From: a virus
DNA length: 44,300 nucleotides
Reading direction: 5' to 3' (one strand)
IMG/VR virus record: IMGVR_UViG_3300007541_000039
Location: 1 to 44,300 of that record
Shown here: in pieces, positions 1 to 6,891 of the stretch
Layout of the letters: each line of letters begins with the position of its first letter
Position numbering within the stretch: position 1 is the first letter of the stretch
The notes under the pieces: generated by a model
The model's input: only the letters and a program-made list of their open reading frames with translations
What the model was told of the DNA's origin: nothing
Databases searched by the model: none
Position numbers and translations under genes: made by a program

Positions 1-388
1 TATTGTTTTCTATTTGTTCTTTATACCACGAATAATCATATCCTAATAGTGTTTTATTACCAGATCTAATTAGTCTGTCAATGAATAATCGTGTTATATG
101 GAATACTTTTCCTTTGATTATTCTGTATGTACTGTTACTAAGTTTACAATCTAATAAACATATTACATCAGGTTTTTCGTATTCTTTTATTGCTTCTTTT
201 AGTGTATCACATACCGCTTCGAGGGATTGTCCTACGATACCCATATTATATACCGGCTCGTTGAGTATTTTACTTAATTGATTAGGCCATTCCTCACCCT
301 TACATACACCGGCTCCTGCTGTCCATGAGTCGCCTATAGCCCATATTCGTTCTCCGTTAGGAGGTGGAAGTTGATCTATAAGTTTCAT
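1..388 (-). CDS. SGNH/GDSL-hydrolase-like protein, copy 1 (3' end outside window)
   Basis: The ATG at 388 opens a frame that runs off the left edge, so only the first ~129 residues are seen. Near residue 16 it reads WAIGDSWTAGAG followed by KGEEWPNQLSKIL, the block I GDS nucleophile region of SGNH esterases and acyltransferases. The same WA(I/L)G-S ... EEWP/ETWP layout is seen in the next two genes upstream, so this is the last of three tandem paralogues. It overlaps the preceding gene by 32 bases. The catalytic DxxH block would lie in the missing part. The fold call is fairly firm; the substrate is unknown, with a carbohydrate ester plausible because a glycosyltransferase gene is close by. 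Confidence 0.7.
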   Translation of the reverse strand, partial: MKLIDQLPPPNGERIWAIGDSWTAGAGVCKGEEWPNQLSKILNEPVYNMGIVGQSLEAVCDTLKEAIKEYEKPDVICLLDCKLSNSTYRIIKGKVFHITRLFIDRLIRSGNKTLLGYDYSWYKEQIENN

Positions 389-920
389 GTAGATGTTTCG
401 CGAATTGTTTGTGTGTTTCTTTGCCCATATGCTTTTTATCCCAGGCGAGATCAATAAATTTAAATGGTGATTTGATATGAATTATTACACCTTTTTCAAT
501 GGCCATCGTCTCAAGCAATCTTACCTTAGTGTCGTATATATCTATTTCGTGTTTATACTGCTGCCATCTCTCGTCGGTTGTTCTATTTTGCACCGGTTTA
601 CCGTTTATTTCGTATCTCCCTGATGTCGGTAATAGGCAAAAAATACGCGGCGGTTTGAGTTCTGTGTACCAGGCATTGAATATTCGTATGAGAGTGTCTA
701 TACTGCCGCCGGGTGTGCCGAAGTTAATTATATCTGTGTTGAGCATTTTGCCGAGAATATATGGCCATGTCTCGTTATTTGCTACTCCGAAGCCATAAGT
801 CTGTGAGCATCCAAGTGCCCATGGTAGTCCTGGCTGTGGCTCTATGCCTCTATAGCCGTAGGAGTTTACCTTATATCTTTTGTCGGGAATAATTATTGGG
901 TTGGATTTTCGGTGTTTCAG
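357..920 (-). CDS. SGNH-hydrolase-like protein, copy 2, probable CTG start
   Basis: An ATG-initiated reading starting at 746 would lose the catalytic block. The frame is open upstream to 920 and encodes KVNSYGYRGIEPQPG, then WALGCSQTYGFG, the same block I as its neighbours with the Asp of GDS replaced by Cys while the Ser is kept. A C-terminal WDKKHMG supplies the DxxH of SGNH block V. No ATG, GTG or TTG exists in this extension. A CTG at 920-918 sits six bases after a perfect GGAGGT Shine-Dalgarno, so I place the start there, giving 187 residues. Activity is uncertain because of the Asp-to-Cys change. The alternative is an inactivated start with translation from 746. Confidence 0.68.
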   Translation of the reverse strand: MKHRKSNPIIIPDKRYKVNSYGYRGIEPQPGLPWALGCSQTYGFGVANNETWPYILGKMLNTDIINFGTPGGSIDTLIRIFNAWYTELKPPRIFCLLPTSGRYEINGKPVQNRTTDERWQQYKHEIDIYDTKVRLLETMAIEKGVIIHIKSPFKFIDLAWDKKHMGKETHKQFAKHLHETYRSTSTS

Positions 921-926
921 AGCCGT

Positions 927-932
927 ACCTCC
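927..932 (-). promoter_or_regulatory. Shine-Dalgarno GGAGGT selecting a CTG start
   Basis: Reading the minus strand, GGAGGT is followed by six bases and then CTG. It is the only ribosome-binding site that explains the conserved N-terminal half of the second SGNH-like protein. Confidence 0.55.
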
Positions 933-937
933 GGTAA

Positions 938-1555
938 CTAACAGTCTAGAATCATTTTTCTAAAGCGTTCTGCTACTTCTATATGGGTTAACGGTCCTGA
1001 GTGAATTCCGTCGTTGCCCTTATCTAAATCCTCGAACTCTGATTTGAGAATATAATGAAAGGGAACGTCTATCGATTTAGAGTAGGTTTCTAATTGTTGT
1101 ATGCGTTTAAAATAGTTTTTATCGGCATCGTCTATAGACATAAGTACATCTTCCTCTGTCATATTGAGAGACTTTGGAGTCTTTAAAAGACGCTGTTGAA
1201 GCGGCCCTACAGTGTGATATGCTTTATCGTTTGTTATTCTACAGAACGCTAGATGATCGCGATTGGTATCGGAGAACACGCATAATGTCATATAAGGTTT
1301 GCCGTGCTTTTTGATAAGAGTCTTATATAAACTCGTCATTGCTTTTACCGATATGCCGAGAATGGATAGATTACATATCTCTAAACCGAGTTTATCTTCT
1401 AATATCTTAGGCCACTCTTCTCCTTTTTTAACTGCTAGTGCGTAGGTTCGCGAATCGCCTAACGCCCAAATCGATCCTTCTGTAGGAACGATGTCACGCA
1501 GACTCCAATCCTTCATAGCAGTGTCATAGATGATTTCGTCATCTGTTCTATTCAT
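938..1555 (-). CDS. SGNH-hydrolase-like protein, copy 3 (complete)
   Basis: This 205-residue protein carries SGNH block I (IWALGDSRTYALAV, about residue 30), an NLSILGISV stretch resembling the block II glycine region, and a C-terminal GNDGIHSGPLTH that gives the Asp-x-x-His pair of block V. It is the only copy of the tandem array that is complete and keeps the full GDS and DxxH set. It is expected to be an esterase or acyl-transfer enzyme in the cytoplasm, as no signal peptide is visible. The ATG overlaps the end of the upstream glycosyltransferase-like gene by 8 bases, so the two are probably co-translated. Confidence 0.78.
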   Translation of the reverse strand: MNRTDDEIIYDTAMKDWSLRDIVPTEGSIWALGDSRTYALAVKKGEEWPKILEDKLGLEICNLSILGISVKAMTSLYKTLIKKHGKPYMTLCVFSDTNRDHLAFCRITNDKAYHTVGPLQQRLLKTPKSLNMTEEDVLMSIDDADKNYFKRIQQLETYSKSIDVPFHYILKSEFEDLDKGNDGIHSGPLTHIEVAERFRKMILDC

Positions 1556-2420
1556 GTAAGTTATACCTTGAGTTTTCGTTTACCTCTTCTATGATAGCGT
1601 CTATCTCGCTAGGGGAGAGGCTAGTATGTTTTTTATAGGACTCTCTTATATAAGGAACAATCGCTGTGAATTTAAACCATTTGCGATGATACGATCCCAT
1701 CATGTATCTATGCATCATTTCACATTGTCCTTTGGCTTTGTTCTCGTCATGATTTTGCATCACGTTACATGATTGTCTTTCACTGAAAATGTATTCCGTC
1801 ATGAGCCTATTCTTTTTGTGCATCCAAGCATTATAGACGAAATAATCCATCAATTTCCAGTTATTTGCCATGGCGATATGCAAATCGCTGTGTTCGTCTA
1901 ATAACTCCTGTACCTCATTCGTTATCATAGTCACAGGTGGTAGACAACATACCATACCTGCAGGACTATTATCTGCTCCAACATACTGTGCTGCTGTGTT
2001 AATGATATTTTGGTGCTTTTTTGTTGTAGCGATGTCTAATGATGTAAGAATTCTTTTTGTTGTGTGATCAACGAACACTGGTTTCTTTTGAAAGAAATGC
2101 TTTGCATCAATCGATGTATAATAAGGGGTGGTAATTCTTTTTGCCGCTTCTAGTTTATAATATTGCTGTGAGCGCCATCCATCAGGCATTAGCTCTGTTA
2201 TATTTGGATCAGCCATCTCTATTTGATAGAACAGTGGGCAGTCGTTTAAACCTTTATGAATTTTTTGTAGATCTAGAGGACCAATATCTTTTGTGTCAGT
2301 ATTAACGACAAGATGGAGTTTGTATATTTCTGGATCGAGATATTTTTTAAAGTTAGACATTTGCATAGGCAGAAAGCCTAACTCCTCCTTACAGGTTACC
2401 ACTAGAATGGTATGTCTCAT
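1548..2420 (-). CDS. DUF6492-type putative glycosyltransferase
   Basis: The 290-residue protein opens with a beta strand, TILVVTCKEELGFL, and contains GWRSQQYYKLEAAKRI followed by YYTSIDAKHFF. This matches the W-x-x-QQ-x-x-KL ... SxD layout that I remember for DUF6492 nucleotide-sugar-transferase-like proteins; SID would replace the usual metal-binding DxD. Its position directly before three SGNH-like genes (overlaps of 4 to 8 bases) suggests joint action on a glycan. The acceptor and donor sugars cannot be read from the sequence. The family assignment is from memory and moderate. Confidence 0.6.
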   Translation of the reverse strand: MRHTILVVTCKEELGFLPMQMSNFKKYLDPEIYKLHLVVNTDTKDIGPLDLQKIHKGLNDCPLFYQIEMADPNITELMPDGWRSQQYYKLEAAKRITTPYYTSIDAKHFFQKKPVFVDHTTKRILTSLDIATTKKHQNIINTAAQYVGADNSPAGMVCCLPPVTMITNEVQELLDEHSDLHIAMANNWKLMDYFVYNAWMHKKNRLMTEYIFSERQSCNVMQNHDENKAKGQCEMMHRYMMGSYHRKWFKFTAIVPYIRESYKKHTSLSPSEIDAIIEEVNENSRYNLHE

Positions 2421-2644
2421 AATATAAGTCCTAGAATATAGATAAGAGTCAGTCCTCCATTAAGTACCCAAACTGTCTGTTCTTTCCATAGAATACCAAC
2501 TGCAACCCAAATAGTGTTAGCAGTGATAAAAGCATAATGGTGATATTCTAACTCTGGAACAAAACTAGCAAGCGATGCTGCTAGGATTAAAAATGCTGTA
2601 GCAAACCATGCTAAGCCTTGATGTGGTTTTTCGTTCTGGTTCAT
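2417..2644 (-). CDS. small multi-pass membrane protein
   Basis: 75 residues with hydrophobic segments at about 11-28, 36-52 and 58-75 (the last ends WVLNGGLTLIYILGLIL), so two or three membrane passes. The stop overlaps the next ATG by four bases. No family recognised; inner-membrane location is expected. Confidence 0.6.
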   Translation of the reverse strand: MNQNEKPHQGLAWFATAFLILAASLASFVPELEYHHYAFITANTIWVAVGILWKEQTVWVLNGGLTLIYILGLIL

Positions 2645-3147
2645 AATAAATTCTTCCTAAGTATATAGTCGTTCCAATCACCAACTGTTAATTTGGTTCC
2701 TATTTTGAGAGTTAATGCGTACTCTTGTATCTCTGGCATCAAGTCAAATAACTGAGGCCCTTCTTTAGGCTCATATGGAGAAAACTTTCCTATGTACTCA
2801 TGTAGCTCTTCATATTCAATATAGGTAAATAGATTTCTATCTTCAAAATGTCCTAGCCATGGTGTGAGATAGTAGGAATAAAAGTCTTCTCTCCATCGTG
2901 TATCCCAATCAGTCTTTTGCATATAATATGAGCCTGTCTTGTGTAGTGTGACAGGATCTGTAATCACGACGATATGATTGTGCATAGGATACTTACGCAC
3001 AATCCTCTGATAATCGTGAGCGTTGACATGATTAGCTAGATACGGTATGCCGTTGACATGCATATAATCAATCAACACTTCACAACATCTAGGAATGAGG
3101 GAGAAGATAGTGTAATTCTTCCCCTCAATCATGGTTGGATATCTCAT
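2641..3147 (-). CDS. possible sulfotransferase-like protein
   Basis: 168 residues. Near the N-terminus YTIFSLIPRCCEVLIDYM occupies the place where P-loop-like sulfotransferases bind the PAPS 5' phosphosulfate. Then IVVITDPVTLHKTGSYYM resembles the 3' phosphate-binding RDPxxRxxSxY segment. The charged RDP Arg is replaced by Thr and the P-loop is not canonical, so the call is tentative. It lies in the same run of overlapping genes as the glycosyltransferase and SGNH genes, and three clearer relatives occur elsewhere in the window. If it is not a sulfotransferase it is an unknown soluble protein. Confidence 0.4.
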   Translation of the reverse strand: MRYPTMIEGKNYTIFSLIPRCCEVLIDYMHVNGIPYLANHVNAHDYQRIVRKYPMHNHIVVITDPVTLHKTGSYYMQKTDWDTRWREDFYSYYLTPWLGHFEDRNLFTYIEYEELHEYIGKFSPYEPKEGPQLFDLMPEIQEYALTLKIGTKLTVGDWNDYILRKNLL

Positions 3148-3329
3148 TCTACCTCAACGGTGTCTCCACCATTTGAAAACTTTAAACAAAGTTTTCCTGT
3201 AATCTTGTCTGATTTAGAATAGAAGCTATCGTATAAAACCGTTGCGCCATGCTTAACGCCTATCTTATATGAGGAATAAGAACAACCCACCATACAAAAT
3301 AGTGCTACAGCAATCTCAATAACTGACAT
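3144..3329 (-). CDS. small single-pass membrane protein
   Basis: An upstream in-frame ATG at 3404 lies deep inside the preceding gene, so I start at 3329 (MSVIEIAVALFCMVGCSY), where the ATG overlaps the upstream gene by 14 bases. The 61 residues have one N-terminal membrane segment and a short hydrophilic tail ending FSNGGDTVEVE. No known family. Confidence 0.55.
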   Translation of the reverse strand: MSVIEIAVALFCMVGCSYSSYKIGVKHGATVLYDSFYSKSDKITGKLCLKFSNGGDTVEVE

Positions 3330-3507
3330 TATTAGTCTCCACTGCTGGCATGCCAAAAAGCCTACGAGCTTCGTCACGAACTTCCGCTGTGACGGCATGC
3401 CCAAACCCTTCTGGATCTAGCATTCGTTTTGCAAATCTCTCAAGAACAAAAACACGAGCCTCTAGTTCCAAAATCTTTTGTTGTGAATCACTCATTACTA
3501 CACCCAT
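3316..3507 (-). CDS. small coiled-coil protein
   Basis: 63 residues. The start at 3507 follows AAGGAG with good spacing. Residues 7-30 (QQKILELEARVFVLERFAKRML) form a heptad-like helix and the rest is charged. No function is recognised; it may bridge to the membrane protein encoded just downstream in an overlapping frame. Confidence 0.55.
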   Translation of the reverse strand: MGVVMSDSQQKILELEARVFVLERFAKRMLDPEGFGHAVTAEVRDEARRLFGMPAVETNNVSY

Positions 3508-3518
3508 TTCCTTTCTCC

Positions 3519-3794
3519 TTACTCTTTTCGATAAAACATATCTAATAAAGTTTCTCCAGATACGCCTTCTTCCATCACGATTTCCTGTCCCTTATTAGGC
3601 CCTCTAGTTATTCGCCTAATAATGGTGCCATCGTTGTATCCAGTATCACACACTCCCCCATCGTCACGTCTATTATCGTACCACATGTTCATTGTGGTGG
3701 TATCAAATGCTTGCATCCATTTAATTTTACCTGCCCACTCAAGTGCCTCTAAATATTTTCTTTGTTTCTCTACAACTTTTGCATGTTCTGTCAT
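3519..3794 (-). CDS. conserved-looking small protein of unknown function
   Basis: 91 residues, soluble, with an N-terminal helix (EHAKVVEKQRKYLEALEW) and a beta-rich middle (DGTIIRRITRGPNKGQEIVM). The ATG overlaps the stop of the radical SAM gene upstream by four bases, so it belongs to that transcript. A consensus sigma70 promoter lies about 130 bases upstream inside the radical SAM gene and may drive it separately. No family recognised. Confidence 0.55.
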   Translation of the reverse strand: MTEHAKVVEKQRKYLEALEWAGKIKWMQAFDTTTMNMWYDNRRDDGGVCDTGYNDGTIIRRITRGPNKGQEIVMEEGVSGETLLDMFYRKE

Positions 3795-4651
3795 ACCCTC
3801 AACTCCTGTATTTCAATTTTAGTTAACTGACGGTGAGGCTCATTTACCGGCTCTACACCATCCCCAAAACCTTTACAAAACCTGCAGGCATTAATGTTTA
3901 TCGTCTTACAGCTCTGATGCTGATTATAATTGCTAATGAAGTCTTTGTCAATAGCTATTGCGTCTGTTTGTCTCAAATTATATGGCAGCGGCACACCAAT
4001 TGAATCATAATAAATGTTGCGGTGTATGCTAAAACCACAGCGATAATAATTTCCGCTCTTAAATGTATGACACCATTCATGCATCATACAAGTACTGTAC
4101 ACTGCTTGTGCTGTTTCTTCGCTATGTTCCTCAAACTGATCTAATACTCTGAACTGAGAGCCCCAATCAAGAGACTGAGACAAACCTTTAAGTTTGTCTT
4201 TGTTTGCCTGTCCTGTCTGTGTAGTGAGTGGACGATTGGTTATGTTATAACGCTGTCCTCTCTGCTCTAGATAGTTTAGAATCTTATCGTAGTTAATATT
4301 GGTGTTCTCATATATGCTGAGATTGATAATGTCTGTCCAATCCCAAAACTCTTCTGGCATATTGAGAAGTTTGATGCCGTTTGTAGCCACAGAGGTAGCG
4401 TCTGCCAAATCGCTCATCTTGGCATACTTCAAATACTCTGTAATTTCTGGATTGAGAGTAGGCTCGCCTCCAATGAGTCTCATTACACCAATGTGCATGT
4501 ACTCACCAAGAGCGTCTACATCTCTTTTGTAACTGTCTAGATCACTGTAGCGTTCATCAATAAAAGGAGACCCTACTGAACAATTAGCGCATTTCAAATT
4601 ACAATGATATGCGACATAATATTCCAAATAGGGTCTTTGAATTTTGTCCAT
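3791..4651 (-). CDS. radical SAM protein
   Basis: The 286-residue protein has the CxxxCxxC iron-sulfur motif at Cys17, Cys21 and Cys24 (HCNLKCANC). This is followed by RLIGGEPTLNPE, the GGEP S-adenosylmethionine-binding strand, and VATNGIKLL, a typical third strand. The C-terminal half holds further cysteines (STCMMHEWC, YYRCGF, CKTININACRFCKG) that could bind an auxiliary cluster as in SPASM-type enzymes. The substrate is unknown; peptide or metabolite modification is possible. It is not QueE-like, as the N-terminal QGEG signature is absent. It lies after the HAD gene with a one-base overlap, under the promoter at 5251-5279. Confidence 0.85.
   Translation of the reverse strand: MDKIQRPYLEYYVAYHCNLKCANCSVGSPFIDERYSDLDSYKRDVDALGEYMHIGVMRLIGGEPTLNPEITEYLKYAKMSDLADATSVATNGIKLLNMPEEFWDWTDIINLSIYENTNINYDKILNYLEQRGQRYNITNRPLTTQTGQANKDKLKGLSQSLDWGSQFRVLDQFEEHSEETAQAVYSTCMMHEWCHTFKSGNYYRCGFSIHRNIYYDSIGVPLPYNLRQTDAIAIDKDFISNYNQHQSCKTININACRFCKGFGDGVEPVNEPHRQLTKIEIQELRV
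3923..3951 (-). promoter_or_regulatory. candidate internal sigma70 promoter
   Basis: TTGACA (3951-3946), a 17-base spacer and TATAAT (3928-3923) on the minus strand, all inside the radical SAM coding sequence. It would serve the run of small genes that starts at 3794. The match is perfect, but it lies in coding sequence and lacks the C that precedes TTGACA elsewhere, so it may be chance. Confidence 0.4.
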
Positions 4652-5250
4652 TAGCCGTCCTGCTCTATAATGTAATTATATATGTCCTCCCAAGTCTTAC
4701 CGACAAAAGCATCACCTTTGTAGTTCATATTGTGTCCATGTTCTACAAGAATGCCTCGCAAGCCGTTCTTTATTCCTTCTTCAACGTTAATCATTTTATC
4801 TTCAATCCAAAACGCACCAGGATACTTCTTGGCTGCTGCTTCTAGTGCTTTATCTTTATCTGCACCACAGTCCAAACAAATAACATCCTTAAAGGTGTTA
4901 GGACCAAATATCTTTGCCAAGTTCTTCTCCCTTAGCTTCTGTGCAAAAGGATCCAAACTCAAACTAGTAATTGCCACGAAACGATACTGATGTTTCTCAT
5001 GAAGTAGCTTCATGTAGTATTGAGCATCTCGTAACGGAGGCAAGAAACCAATCGCCGCGCTCTCATTAAAAGTCTTAACAAGTGCCTTAGCAACTGGCTT
5101 TTCTAATTCATATTGTCGAGCCACATCATAAACATTCTTGTCTTTAATGATGTGTCCGTGTGCTTCCATCCAGGTGTGAAACCCGAATTCCCAATCGAGG
5201 ATTGCGCCATCGCAATCTGTTAGTATTACTTTATCTTTTTTCATGTACAT
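4651..5250 (-). CDS. HAD-superfamily phosphatase/nucleotidase-like protein
   Basis: Motif I is LTDCDGAILDW with the nucleophile and acid Asp12 and Asp14. AITSLSLDPF fits motif II (hydrophobic strand ending in Thr/Ser), K133DKALE may supply motif III Lys, and FWIEDKMINVEEG is motif IV. Length 199 residues fits the family. The likely role is a cytoplasmic nucleotidase or phosphatase. Two ATGs compete, at 5250 and 5244. The promoter -10 box ends at 5251, so the mRNA should begin near 5244 and only the second ATG (MKKDKVILT) would be inside it, making this a leaderless message. Confidence 0.75.
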   Translation of the reverse strand: MYMKKDKVILTDCDGAILDWEFGFHTWMEAHGHIIKDKNVYDVARQYELEKPVAKALVKTFNESAAIGFLPPLRDAQYYMKLLHEKHQYRFVAITSLSLDPFAQKLREKNLAKIFGPNTFKDVICLDCGADKDKALEAAAKKYPGAFWIEDKMINVEEGIKNGLRGILVEHGHNMNYKGDAFVGKTWEDIYNYIIEQDG

Positions 5251-5279
5251 ATTATAGCATCTTTTTACTCATTTGTCAA
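5251..5279 (-). promoter_or_regulatory. sigma70 promoter, perfect consensus, leaderless
   Basis: Minus-strand TTGACA (5279-5274), 17-base spacer, TATAAT (5256-5251). Expected transcription start is near 5244, which is the second ATG of the HAD gene. Upstream of the -35 it carries a 19-base module shared with the promoters at 6691 and 7388. Confidence 0.8.
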
Positions 5280-5292
5280 GCACAAACAGCAC
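5274..5292 (-). repeat. promoter module, copy A
   Basis: Reads GTGCTGTTTGTGCTTGACA on the minus strand and matches copy B at 17 of 19 positions. It covers the -35 box and the 13 bases upstream of it. Confidence 0.65.
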
Positions 5293-5296
5293 GATA

Positions 5297-5761
5297 CTAA
5301 CCACCTTTCGTCTTGTTTAACACTGGTTTTCTGCTATGCTCCTTATAAAAGGCATCTAACATATCAATTTCATCTTGTGCATTGGTAGAAATAACTGTTC
5401 CAACCTGTTCGCCAAGAACGCTTTGATATGTTATTACTTGTGAATGGCTGGGTTTAGAATATATCTCAAAATAAGAATTAGACTGTAGACACGATGTAAG
5501 ATATTTACCTTTAAGTCTACCTGATTGGCTGTGCTTAAAACCGCCTAGATGTTCTTTAAATCTTTTCCTGACTGTTTGTCCGTATAATCCAATGTAAACA
5601 ATTTCGCTAGTATCGTTTGGATACAACTGCACCCAAAAATATACCCCAGGCGTATCAATGTCAGCCTGAGGTAAGAATACCGGTTCTACTTTTAAATCTG
5701 CTGTAAGAGTGAGCCAGGCTGCTTGTTTAAATCCTAGCTCTTTTAAACTATCGACATTCAT
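5297..5761 (-). CDS. GIY-YIG domain protein
   Basis: 154 residues. VYFWVQLY near residue 40, then IVYIGLYGQTVRKRFKEHL, form the GIY-YIG pair with the conserved Arg/Lys that follows it; the catalytic Glu is probably in the C-terminal half (LGEQVGTVISTNAQDE). Such domains cut DNA in homing endonucleases and some repair enzymes. No DNA-binding extension such as NUMOD is seen, so it is either a minimal endonuclease or a degenerate homing type. It is the last gene before the 5251 promoter and overlaps the upstream membrane protein gene by 14 bases. Confidence 0.65.
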   Translation of the reverse strand: MNVDSLKELGFKQAAWLTLTADLKVEPVFLPQADIDTPGVYFWVQLYPNDTSEIVYIGLYGQTVRKRFKEHLGGFKHSQSGRLKGKYLTSCLQSNSYFEIYSKPSHSQVITYQSVLGEQVGTVISTNAQDEIDMLDAFYKEHSRKPVLNKTKGG

Positions 5762-5939
5762 TTAATGACAAAGCACCCCAAAAGGCAATTGCACAACCAG
5801 CTAGTCCAATCAAAGCAGACACAATCAAAGAAGGCGGATCGCCTGCAACACAATCTGCTGCCATAATGCACTCATCATAGAAGTCATGAGTGCCAACAGC
5901 GCCCATAATAAGAAAAAATCCAACAACAACTCTAATCAT
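5748..5939 (-). CDS. small two-pass membrane protein
   Basis: 63 residues. Hydrophobic segments at about 2-16 (IRVVVGFFLIMGAVG) and 38-57 (LIVSALIGLAGCAIAFWGAL), with a short Cys-containing loop between (CIMAADCVAGDPP). It overlaps both neighbours by a few bases. No function is recognised. Confidence 0.6.
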   Translation of the reverse strand: MIRVVVGFFLIMGAVGTHDFYDECIMAADCVAGDPPSLIVSALIGLAGCAIAFWGALSLNECR

Positions 5940-6223
5940 AGTTCAGCCACCTCGTTAATAATTTCTAAAACTTCTTCAACAGTCTGATAACCGATAACAT
6001 CGTTGTTATCATTCCAAGGACAATACCAGTCACCTTTGTCGTCCCATACACCAACTTCAATAGTGTTGAAGCCTTCTTGAAAATTGCCTTCACTGTACAT
6101 ACCATCTCCCATTGCAAGAGATACGGTGTAGCCATTGGAAAACTTCAAAGTGAAGTTACCATGTGCAACTTGATAAGGCAAAGAGCCTCCTGACATGTTT
6201 TTTTCTAATGCAATCTTAAACAT
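5936..6223 (-). CDS. small soluble protein of unknown function
   Basis: 95 residues, acidic and rich in aromatic residues and glycine. It has a beta-rich core (GNFTLKFSNGYTVSLAMGDGMY) and a helical C-terminus (TVEEVLEIINEVAEL). The ATG overlaps the stop of the upstream gene. I recall similar small proteins in marine T4-like phages, but no function is known to me. Confidence 0.55.
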   Translation of the reverse strand: MFKIALEKNMSGGSLPYQVAHGNFTLKFSNGYTVSLAMGDGMYSEGNFQEGFNTIEVGVWDDKGDWYCPWNDNNDVIGYQTVEEVLEIINEVAEL

Positions 6224-6416
6224 CTTCTTCTTCCACAGTCACAACATACTTCTTACCAAACTTATCGGTAACTCGGATAGTTTTCTTTGGACTGACAAAG
6301 TAACCTTCTGGAGACAAATCCATCTTGGTTGGTTGTACTTTGCCAAGAAGGCTTTCCGTATCATCACGCAAACCTTCTTGGATTCGATGAGCGATATAAT
6401 CACAGTAAGCCATCAT
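6216..6416 (-). CDS. small protein of unknown function
   Basis: A longer reading from 6449 would overlap the upstream gene heavily. I start at the tandem ATGATG at 6416, three bases after the upstream stop (MMAYCDYIAHRIQEGL). 66 residues with an amphipathic N-terminal helix and a short beta-rich C-terminus (KTIRVTDKFGKKYVVTVE). Function unknown. Confidence 0.5.
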   Translation of the reverse strand: MMAYCDYIAHRIQEGLRDDTESLLGKVQPTKMDLSPEGYFVSPKKTIRVTDKFGKKYVVTVEEEDV

Positions 6417-6418
6417 AA

Positions 6419-6658
6419 TTAGTACCCCTGACTCATGTGTACATAACAATCAGGACCAGGATTAGACAACGGAGCACCGCACAAGCAGTAGTCGCCGTCA
6501 AAATCACCTTCTTGGTTTAGGAAACGATCAAACTCGTCTAAGGAGGAACCCTCAAACTTAGCATTGGCAAACTTCTCTGCCATTTCGTCGGACATGCCCA
6601 TTGCAAGTCCTTCATCAAAAGCGTTCTCTAGGAACATTTCATTAAATATATTAGACAT
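6419..6658 (-). CDS. small acidic protein with C-terminal CLCG
   Basis: The start is the ATG at 6658, preceded by GAGG with six-base spacing; a GTG at 6670 is inside the leader. 79 residues, very acidic (FDEGLAMGMSDEMAEKF), ending with DYCLCGAPLSNPGPDCY. The CxC plus a later Cys could bind a metal, though the set is short. It is the first gene after the promoter at 6691-6718. Confidence 0.55.
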   Translation of the reverse strand: MSNIFNEMFLENAFDEGLAMGMSDEMAEKFANAKFEGSSLDEFDRFLNQEGDFDGDYCLCGAPLSNPGPDCYVHMSQGY

Positions 6659-6690
6659 TTTTAACCTCACTTTTTTCTAACTATGCCACT

Positions 6691-6718
6691 ATTATAGCAT
6701 CTTTTCTGCAAATGTCAA
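6691..6718 (-). promoter_or_regulatory. sigma70 promoter, consensus boxes
   Basis: TTGACA (6718-6713), 16-base spacer, TATAAT (6696-6691) on the minus strand. Expected start near 6684, giving a leader of about 26 bases that contains the GAGG site for the gene at 6658. Confidence 0.8.
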
Positions 6719-6731
6719 GCAGAATCAGCAC
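6713..6731 (-). repeat. promoter module, copy B
   Basis: GTGCTGATTCTGCTTGACA on the minus strand. It is identical to copy C except for the last base of the -35 box. Confidence 0.7.
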
Positions 6732-6732
6732 A

Positions 6733-6891
6733 TTACCACAAAAAAAATGCTGTTTTTAACCACCCTAATATGATAAGAAAGGCAACAAAGCCTAAACAAA
6801 TAACTGCTGCCTTGAACCCCACCTCAAGAACAGTGGGGGCTAACTTAAAGGCGATATAAAAGAGTGCAATAAAACCGATAATTTCTAACAT
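6733..6891 (-). CDS. very small membrane protein (52 residues)
   Basis: The ATG at 6891-6889 overlaps the upstream stop as TAATG, and the frame is open to a TAA at 6735-6733. The product is almost entirely hydrophobic: IIGFIALFYIAFKLAP, then FKAAVICLGFVAFLIILGW, so one or two membrane passes. The stop-start coupling and filling of an otherwise empty stretch support it as a real gene. A holin-like role cannot be excluded but nothing specific supports it. Confidence 0.55.
   Translation of the reverse strand: MLEIIGFIALFYIAFKLAPTVLEVGFKAAVICLGFVAFLIILGWLKTAFFLW

Noticed and set aside
81-281. Plus-strand frame in the first 300 bases
   Set aside because: It is antisense to a frame with a clear SGNH block I and has no family features.
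3791-4651. QueE identity for the radical SAM protein, to complete a QueC pathway
   Set aside because: It lacks the N-terminal QGEG and the CxxxCxxC-D-T context of QueE.
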